Below are positions 1-5,999 of a stretch of 5,999 nt of DNA, one piece after another. Position 1 is the first letter of the stretch, and each line of letters begins with the position of its first letter. Source of the DNA: CAYJOG01 sp964371695 [NCBI: uncultured bacterium] (GTDB lineage: Bacteria; CAYJOG01). The stretch spans positions 5,233-11,231 of the forward strand of contig CAYJOG010000049.1 of NCBI GenBank assembly GCA_964371695.1, read 5' to 3'. The notes below the pieces were generated by a model. That model was not told the origin of the DNA. It was given only the letters and a program-made list of their open reading frames with translations, and searched no databases. The translations under genes were made by a program, and so were the position numbers.

Positions 1-38
1 CGTCAAGCTTTGAACCTGCGAAAGGAAACCCCTTTGCC

Positions 39-839
39 ATGAATTGTCCTGCCTGCGGCGCGCCGCTGAAAAACCCCACCGTCACCTTTTGTTCAAAGTG
101 TGGTCACAAATTGCCGCCACTGGCCCCGCCAGAGGAATTTCAGGCCCCGCCCGAGCCGGTGGAAATCAACCGCACCGATACCCCGGCCCACGAATTCCGT
201 GGCCCCAAACCGCCCCCCATTCCGCTGCTGGAACAGGAACAGGCCAACTTGCCCAGCCCCGGCCCCCATGCGCTTTCTGGCGCGCCGGTGTGGCGCTGCC
301 GTGAGCGGGTGTGGACCATCCGGGACCGTTACGACGTGAAGGACCAGTCCGGCAATGTGCTGTTTACCGTGGTGGGGCGCATTGTGCAGATTTTCCCGAA
401 GGTACAGTTTTTTCTGCCCCACAACCCTCACACGCCGTGGCTTACGCTGGCCTGGCGCTGGCGGGGACTGGCGTCGTTGTTCAACAGCCATTACGTGCTC
501 ACCCAGCCCGGCGGCGAAGAGGTCGCGGTGTTCAAAAAAAGCCTGATTCTGGACGTGATCATCAGCCGTTGGCATCTGCTGGACCCGGACGGCCGCGAGT
601 TTGGCATGGCAGAGGAAGAAAGCCTTATCAAGGCTCTCATGAACCGCTTTGTGGCCAAGATGTTTCGCAGCAATTTCAACATCTTTTTTGACGGCCAGCC
701 CGCCGCCCGGTTTGTGCGCAACTGGACGCTGTTTGACAGCTACACCATGCAGCTTGGGCAGGGCGCGAACCTGGACGACCTGCAGGCGGCGTCTCTGGCG
801 TCTCTGGTTGTGGTGCTGGACAAAGGACAACGACGATGA
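39..839 (+). CDS. Zinc-ribbon protein with LURP-one-related (tubby/scramblase-like) domain
   Basis: Predicted 266-residue soluble protein. Residues 3-21 form a zinc ribbon with two CxxC knuckles (C3, C6, C18, C21). Residues about 24-82 are a Pro-rich, low-complexity linker. From about residue 86 to the end the pattern resembles the LURP-one-related/tubby C-terminal fold: a strand with the YDVKDQSGNVLF pattern, a VVGRIVQ strand, further beta strands such as HYVLTQPGGEEVAVFKK, a long Arg/Phe-rich segment, and a final DSYTMQL...LVVVLDK unit. No transmembrane segment is visible. Bacterial members of this fold have no firmly established function; membrane or lipid association is a possibility by analogy with scramblases. 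The ATG at 39 follows an AAAGGA at 21-26, a rather long 12-nt spacing. Its stop overlaps the next start (ATGA), implying co-translation with the thioesterase. The domain call is from pattern memory, so function is open. Confidence 0.75.
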   Translation: MNCPACGAPLKNPTVTFCSKCGHKLPPLAPPEEFQAPPEPVEINRTDTPAHEFRGPKPPPIPLLEQEQANLPSPGPHALSGAPVWRCRERVWTIRDRYDVKDQSGNVLFTVVGRIVQIFPKVQFFLPHNPHTPWLTLAWRWRGLASLFNSHYVLTQPGGEEVAVFKKSLILDVIISRWHLLDPDGREFGMAEEESLIKALMNRFVAKMFRSNFNIFFDGQPAARFVRNWTLFDSYTMQLGQGANLDDLQAASLASLVVVLDKGQRR

Positions 840-1276
840 GCGAAGCCCCCTTTCTCACCCATGTCCAGGTGCGGTTCCGCGACATGGACGCCATGGGTCA
901 CCTGAACAACGCCGTCTACGTCACCTATCTTGAGATGTGCCGCGTGGCTTATTGGCGCGACCGCTTTGGCCCGGATTCCACACGCACCTTTGACGTGATC
1001 ATCGGCGAAATTCGCCTGCGTTATCTGCTGCCGCTGGAGTTGCAGGAAGAAACCGTGCTGGTGGTGATGGGTTGCTCGCGCCTGGGCAACAAGAGTTTTG
1101 ACATGGCCTATGAAATCCGCTCCAAAGACCATCAAAAGGTTTTTGCTCAGGCTGTGAGCACACAGGTGGGGTTTGATTATGCCGCGCAAAAAAGCGCGCC
1201 GCTGGGTGAGGTGTTTCGTCATCACCTGACACAGGACGCCTGGACACCGGCATGGCTGAAACCCGTCGGAGGCTGA
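836..1276 (+). CDS. Acyl-CoA thioesterase, 4HBT/YbgC-like hotdog family
   Basis: Predicted 146-residue cytoplasmic hotdog-fold thioesterase hydrolysing an acyl-CoA (or acyl-ACP) thioester; the substrate cannot be told from sequence. The N-terminal signature RFRDMDAMGHLNNAVYVTYLE (split here: RFRDMDAMGH at 13-22, then LNNAVYVTYLE) is the family active-site block. D18 aligns with the nucleophile/general-base Asp of Pseudomonas 4-hydroxybenzoyl-CoA thioesterase and YbgC, and the G-H-x-N-N turn starts the long central helix. Strands with IGEIRLRYLLPL and SFDMAYEIRS follow. The length is typical of the single-domain family. The ATG overlaps the previous stop, and AAAGGA at 822-827 gives 8-nt spacing, so the start is well supported. 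The gene ends 1 nt before xseA. It could alternatively be a FadM- or YbgC-type enzyme acting in fatty acid or phospholipid metabolism; the family call is firm, the substrate is not. Confidence 0.9.
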   Translation: MSEAPFLTHVQVRFRDMDAMGHLNNAVYVTYLEMCRVAYWRDRFGPDSTRTFDVIIGEIRLRYLLPLELQEETVLVVMGCSRLGNKSFDMAYEIRSKDHQKVFAQAVSTQVGFDYAAQKSAPLGEVFRHHLTQDAWTPAWLKPVGG

Positions 1277-1277
1277 G

Positions 1278-2762
1278 TTGAATCAAACCACCGCCGCCCC
1301 ATTCGCGCCCCGGCCCCTGTCGGTATTGCAGGTCAACAAAATGGTCAAGGGGGCGCTGGAGCAGGTGCTGCCGCCGCGCTTTTGGGTGACGGGTGAACTG
1401 ATGGGTTATGACCGCAACAAACACAGGCAGCATCTTTATTTCGACCTGGTGGACAAAGACCCGGACACAGAAAAAATCGCCGCCCGGCTGGGGGCCGTGA
1501 TTTTTGCGGGGCGCAAAATCCCCCTGTTCAACAAGTTGCAACAGGCCCGCGCCGGTGAACTGACAGACGGTGTGCGGGTGTGCCTGATGGGCCACCTGGA
1601 CATGTATTTGCCCAGCGGCCAGATACAACTGATTGTCGAGGACATCGACCCCACTTTCACGCTGGGCGACCTGCTGCGCCAGCGCAGGATTTTGCTGGAG
1701 AAACTCACCGCCGAGGGCCTGCTGAACCGGAACAAGGCCGTGCCCCTTTCGCGGCTGCCGCTGAAGGTGGGCCTCATCAGCAGCGTGGGCAGCGCGGCTT
1801 ATGAAGATTTCACGGGCACGTTGTTGCGATGTGGTTATCCCTTTCGTGTGCTGGCGGTGGACGCCCGGATGCAGGGGGCGGACACACAACGGGACGTGAC
1901 CGCCGCACTGCGCCGACTGGGCCAGCCGGACCTGGGGCTGGACGCCATTGTGATTTGCCGGGGCGGCGGGGGTCAGGCCGATTTGAGCTGGTTCGATCAC
2001 GAGGCCATCGCCCGCGCCATCACGGCCTGCCCCCTGCCGGTGATCACGGGCATCGGCCACACCACTGATCAGAGCGTGGCCGATCAGGTGGCGTTCCACG
2101 CCGCCGTCACGCCCACCGATGCAGCGGGTTTTCTGGCTGGGCGCGCAGCGGATTTTGACCAGTGGCTGACGGAAAAAAGCCACGGCCTTCAACGGTTTGC
2201 GCTTATGACGATGAAAAATGCTCAGGAACAACAGGCCCAAAATACCCGGCGGCTGGCCCTGCGCACTCTTCAGGTTTTGCGTGAACACGAAAATCATTTG
2301 CCCGACCTGAATCGCCGACTTCACCTCACCACCAGCCACGGGCTTCAGCGCAGACAAAACACTCTGCACCGGGCGAGTCAGCAAATCGCCAGTCTGGCCA
2401 GCCAAAAGATGCTGCTCAAAAACGATTTTTTGCAGCGGACGCCGGAACACCTGAATAGAGCCACCCATCGGTTTCTTTTGAAAGAAAAAGAATGGTTGCC
2501 CGCCAGTGGCCTGTTTCTGAAAACACAACAACAACTCAAACACCGGAGGGTGACCCTGTCCCACCTCGCCCAACTGGTGGCCGCCCACGATCCGCAAAAA
2601 CGCCTGGGTCAGGGTTATGCCCTGTTGCACGACAAAAAAGGCCGCCTGCTGAAAACCCGCAGGGATCTGCAATCCACGCCGCTGGTGGTGGCCACGGTAA
2701 GCGACGGAACCGTGACCCTCCGGCCAGAAAACCGCGCGGGTCTGTTTGATGAGGAACCCTGA
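1278..2762 (+). CDS. xseA: Exodeoxyribonuclease VII large subunit
   Basis: Predicted 494-residue catalytic subunit of exonuclease VII, which degrades single-stranded DNA in both directions to oligonucleotides. Residues about 13-125 are the OB-fold nucleic-acid-binding domain (LSVLQVNKMVKGALE, FWVTGEL, VCLMGHLDMYLPSGQIQL). Residues about 128-290 are the catalytic domain. D177, R228, H261 and D264 line up in spacing with E. coli D155, R205, H238 and D241. Residues about 295-430 form the long Gln/Leu/Arg-rich helical region that binds XseB. The tail (DPQKRLGQGYALLHDKKG) is the usual C-terminal barrel. Active-site wording differs from E. coli: RGGGGQADL and GHTTD rather than RGGGSxEDL and GHETD. 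The start is TTG: GGAGG at 1268-1272 sits 5 nt upstream and no nearby in-frame ATG fits the family N-terminus. The protein is somewhat longer than the 456-residue E. coli protein. Confidence 0.96.
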   Translation: MNQTTAAPFAPRPLSVLQVNKMVKGALEQVLPPRFWVTGELMGYDRNKHRQHLYFDLVDKDPDTEKIAARLGAVIFAGRKIPLFNKLQQARAGELTDGVRVCLMGHLDMYLPSGQIQLIVEDIDPTFTLGDLLRQRRILLEKLTAEGLLNRNKAVPLSRLPLKVGLISSVGSAAYEDFTGTLLRCGYPFRVLAVDARMQGADTQRDVTAALRRLGQPDLGLDAIVICRGGGGQADLSWFDHEAIARAITACPLPVITGIGHTTDQSVADQVAFHAAVTPTDAAGFLAGRAADFDQWLTEKSHGLQRFALMTMKNAQEQQAQNTRRLALRTLQVLREHENHLPDLNRRLHLTTSHGLQRRQNTLHRASQQIASLASQKMLLKNDFLQRTPEHLNRATHRFLLKEKEWLPASGLFLKTQQQLKHRRVTLSHLAQLVAAHDPQKRLGQGYALLHDKKGRLLKTRRDLQSTPLVVATVSDGTVTLRPENRAGLFDEEP

Positions 2763-2827
2763 TTTTGACTGGCGGCGACGTGCTTACCGCTCTAGCATCT
2801 AGCCCCAAGAGTGGCGGAACATGGCGC

Positions 2828-3097
2828 ATGGCCAAAAAATCAGCAAAACCCAACTATGAAGAAGCCGTCGCCCGCGTGGAGGCGCTGATTCGCGCCATCG
2901 AGCAGGAGGAAATCGGCGTGGATGACCTGGCCGGTGCGGTGAAAGAAGCCGTGGGCCTCATCAAGGGCTGTCAGGAAGTGCTGAACCAGACTCAGGCTGA
3001 AGTGACACAACTTTTGTCGGCCCTGCAGGAGCCGGGCAAAAACAAACCGGAAAGCCCTGCGCCCCAATCGACAGAGGAGGAAGAAGACGGGTTCTGA
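2828..3097 (+). CDS. xseB: Exodeoxyribonuclease VII small subunit
   Basis: Predicted 89-residue helical small subunit that coats the XseA helical arm and is required for exonuclease VII activity. The core NYEEAVARVEALIRAIEQEE and the following VDDLAGAVKEAVGLIKGCQ match the XseB two-helix pattern, including the conserved turn between helices and the C-Q near the second helix end. The C-terminus (about residue 68 on) is a disordered Pro/Lys then Glu-rich tail. The ATG at 2828 gives MAKKSAKP, like the usual MxKK start of XseB, but its upstream signal is weak (GGCGGA at 2814-2819). A competing in-frame TTG at 2765 has GAGGA at 2751-2755 and lies 2 nt after the xseA stop; it would add 21 residues not typical of the family. 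Position directly after xseA supports the identification strongly; the exact start is uncertain. Confidence 0.9.
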   Translation: MAKKSAKPNYEEAVARVEALIRAIEQEEIGVDDLAGAVKEAVGLIKGCQEVLNQTQAEVTQLLSALQEPGKNKPESPAPQSTEEEEDGF

Positions 3098-3140
3098 CAC
3101 CAATCCCCCTTCTCCCTTTCCTTTATCTTTTTAGCCATTC

Positions 3141-4983
<1,843 letters not shown>

Positions 4984-4985
4984 AC

Positions 4986-5813
4986 TCAGCGCACCTTCTC
5001 CAGCAGTTCGCGGATGCGCCGGGCACTGATGAAATGGGCTTTGCGGATAAACCGTGTCGGCTCGGCATAACCAGAAACCTTTGAATCCGTGCCGGCTTCT
5101 TCATAGGACCGCACCAGAATGCCTACCACCTCTGCGGCACTGTTCAGCAGCGGAAAACCGGAAGCGTTTTTCAAATCCAGCGAGGACGGAAGTTCCCCCA
5201 GCAGGCCATAGGGCGTGATGGCCAGCACGGTGGCGTCGTACATGGCGGGGGCCTGTTTTTCGAGAGAACCTCCCCCACCCCAGGCCATGAGGAAGTAGTG
5301 CTCCTTGGGATTGGGATCGCCGATGGCCAGCACCAGTTTGGGAATTTCTTCCCGCGTCTTCACCCGCGCCGCCAGCAAATCCTGGGACACGTCCAGGCGG
5401 CTGCCCGCCGCGTCGGCCTCGCTGCGCAGGGTAGTGAGAGATCCCAAAGATTCCGGGCTGCCCGCTGTGCCGCCTGCGGTGTCCACGCTGGTGCTCAGTT
5501 CAATGTCCGCCACCACCGCCGCCGCGTCAAAGCCTGTCATTTCGATTTTGCCCGGATAAAACCGGGCGAAATTGCTCATGGCCGTGATCATCACGCCCTC
5601 TTGCCGCCCCCAGTGAACCACCACCGCGCCCCCCCCTGCCACAGCGGCCCCATTGGTAAGGCGAAACACCGGATAAACCAGGGCGGCGGCCCCCGGCTTG
5701 GGCGCGTTCACGCCCCCGGCCCGCTGAAATATCGGCTTGGCCCGGCACCCCGTCAGGAATATTCCCAGGGCCATCCATAACAGAAAGGAATAACGGAACC
5801 GCATCAGAACCAT
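4986..5813 (-). CDS. Lipoprotein with a degenerate trypsin/HtrA-like protease fold
   Basis: Predicted 275-residue exported lipoprotein. Residues 5-22 are a signal peptide (basic RFR, hydrophobic core, lipobox FLTGC) with lipidation at C23; R at +2 would allow outer-membrane sorting by the E. coli rule. The mature part suggests a trypsin-like (S1/HtrA) barrel. GVMITAMSNF (73-82) sits where proteases have the TAxH motif, but Ser replaces the catalytic His. A possible Asp lies at D111. NASGFPLLNSAAEVVGILV (216-234) resembles GNSGGPLxxxxGEVVGI and keeps the Ser (S218) but has Phe for a Gly. An inactive or repurposed protease fold is the likely reading, though the assignment is from motif resemblance only. 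The start was chosen at 5813 because GGAAGG (5818-5823) lies 4 nt upstream; the ATG at 5804 is an alternative. The long upstream extension to 5897 would bury the signal peptide. Confidence 0.75.
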   Translation of the reverse strand: MVLMRFRYSFLLWMALGIFLTGCRAKPIFQRAGGVNAPKPGAAALVYPVFRLTNGAAVAGGGAVVVHWGRQEGVMITAMSNFARFYPGKIEMTGFDAAAVVADIELSTSVDTAGGTAGSPESLGSLTTLRSEADAAGSRLDVSQDLLAARVKTREEIPKLVLAIGDPNPKEHYFLMAWGGGGSLEKQAPAMYDATVLAITPYGLLGELPSSLDLKNASGFPLLNSAAEVVGILVRSYEEAGTDSKVSGYAEPTRFIRKAHFISARRIRELLEKVR

Positions 5814-5817
5814 TGTA

Positions 5818-5842
5818 CCTTCCGCCAGCATGACCTCTGGCG
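5818..5842 (-). promoter_or_regulatory. Ribosome-binding site and adjacent 6-bp inverted repeat in the lipoprotein leader
   Basis: On the minus strand GGAAGG (5818-5823) precedes the ATG at 5813. Directly upstream, CGCCAG (5823-5828) and CTGGCG (5837-5842) are exact reverse complements with an 8-nt loop, so a leader hairpin would touch the ribosome-binding site. It could instead be a small operator in the divergent spacer. The stem is short. Confidence 0.35.
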
Positions 5843-5898
5843 TTACCCCAATCGGCCCACTACACTTCCGCACCAGCCGACCGGCCATCAGGGTCAAG

Positions 5899-5904
5899 AG
5901 GAGG
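5899..5904 (+). promoter_or_regulatory. Ribosome-binding site fixing the TTG start of the pyrH-like gene
   Basis: AGGAGG lies 5 nt upstream of TTG at 5910. No ATG or GTG in this frame occurs between it and the conserved VLLKLSGES block, so this site is the main reason for choosing the TTG start. Confidence 0.7.
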
Positions 5905-5909
5905 CAACT

Positions 5910-5999
5910 TTGCCACCCACACGTTCCAAAGCCAACAGCAAACCCAAACCCACCGCACCCCCAAAAACACGGGTGCTGCTGAAACTTTCTGGCGAGAGC
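5910..5999 (+). CDS. pyrH: UMP kinase, N-terminal fragment (runs off the window)
   Basis: Only the first 30 codons are present. Residues 22-30 read RVLLKLSGES, the glycine-containing phosphate-binding start of bacterial UMP kinase (usually RILLKLSGEAL), which phosphorylates UMP to UDP in pyrimidine nucleotide synthesis as a cytoplasmic hexamer. The block lies about residue 21, later than the few to ten residues usual for PyrH, because of an extra basic, Pro/Thr-rich N-terminus (MPPTRSKANSKPKPTAPP). The start is TTG with AGGAGG 5 nt upstream. The gene is divergent from the lipoprotein gene, with a spacer of about 96 bp that must hold promoters for both; TACACT at 5861-5866 is a possible -10 without a convincing -35. 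Another amino-acid-kinase-family enzyme cannot be excluded from so short a fragment. Confidence 0.75.
   Translation, partial: MPPTRSKANSKPKPTAPPKTRVLLKLSGES

Noticed and set aside
1-38. Possible tail of an upstream gene (in-frame TGA at 11-13) and a weak AAAGG/CCTTT hairpin at 21-35
   Set aside because: Too little sequence to support an upstream gene, and a 5-bp stem is not distinguishable from chance.
999-2672. Long minus-strand open frame of 557 codons opposite xseA
   Set aside because: It lies antisense to a gene with clear XseA motifs; its translation is compositionally odd (His/Gln/Arg-rich) and shows no recognisable domain, as expected for a shadow frame in GC-rich DNA.
2765-2798. TTGACT at 2765 as a -35 element for an internal xseB promoter
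   Set aside because: No acceptable -10 lies at 15-19 nt; the nearest, TAGCAT, is 22 nt away.
5808-5816. TACAAT on the minus strand as a -10 box for the lipoprotein gene
   Set aside because: It overlaps the start codon and has no -35 match about 17 nt upstream; transcription would begin inside the coding region.
5814-5897. Upstream extension of the minus-strand lipoprotein to 5897
   Set aside because: It would place about 28 residues before the signal peptide and run up to the pyrH ribosome-binding site; the shorter start gives a normal lipoprotein signal.

Overview
The window looks like ordinary chromosomal housekeeping DNA from a GC-rich Gram-negative bacterium. The Gram-negative inference rests on a lipoprotein with a clear lipobox. 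The XseA variant motifs, frequent TTG starts and the degenerate trypsin-fold lipoprotein next to a UMP kinase would fit Verrucomicrobiota or a related PVC lineage, but this is a tentative guess made without any database search. No phage, IS transposase, CRISPR, tRNA or rRNA gene is visible.

Left block (39-3097, + strand). Four closely packed genes read as one operon: a zinc-ribbon protein with a LURP-one/tubby-like domain, a hotdog-fold acyl-CoA thioesterase, and the two subunits of exodeoxyribonuclease VII (xseA, xseB). The first three junctions are an ATGA overlap, a 1-nt gap to a TTG start with a good ribosome-binding site, and either a 2-nt or a 65-nt gap to xseB depending on which xseB start is used.

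Middle intergenic region (3098-3325). About 190 bp are packed with perfect and near-perfect palindromes and bounded by a 7-bp inverted repeat (ACCAATC at 3099-3105, GATTGGT at 3283-3289). This is the most unusual part of the window and looks like a small non-coding composite repeat of MITE/REP type. Its right edge carries a plausible promoter for the next operon.

Second operon (3326-4983, + strand). ilvC (class I ketol-acid reductoisomerase, branched-chain amino acid synthesis) overlaps by ATGA with a small TalC-type transaldolase whose active site carries Phe where fructose-6-phosphate aldolases carry Tyr.

Right block. A minus-strand lipoprotein gene (about 5813-4986) converges on the transaldolase with a 2-nt gap. 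It appears to be a trypsin/HtrA-like fold that has lost the catalytic His. It is divergent from the start of a UMP kinase gene (pyrH-like, TTG at 5910), which runs off the right end. The divergent spacer is about 96 bp and contains a 6-bp inverted repeat next to the lipoprotein ribosome-binding site.
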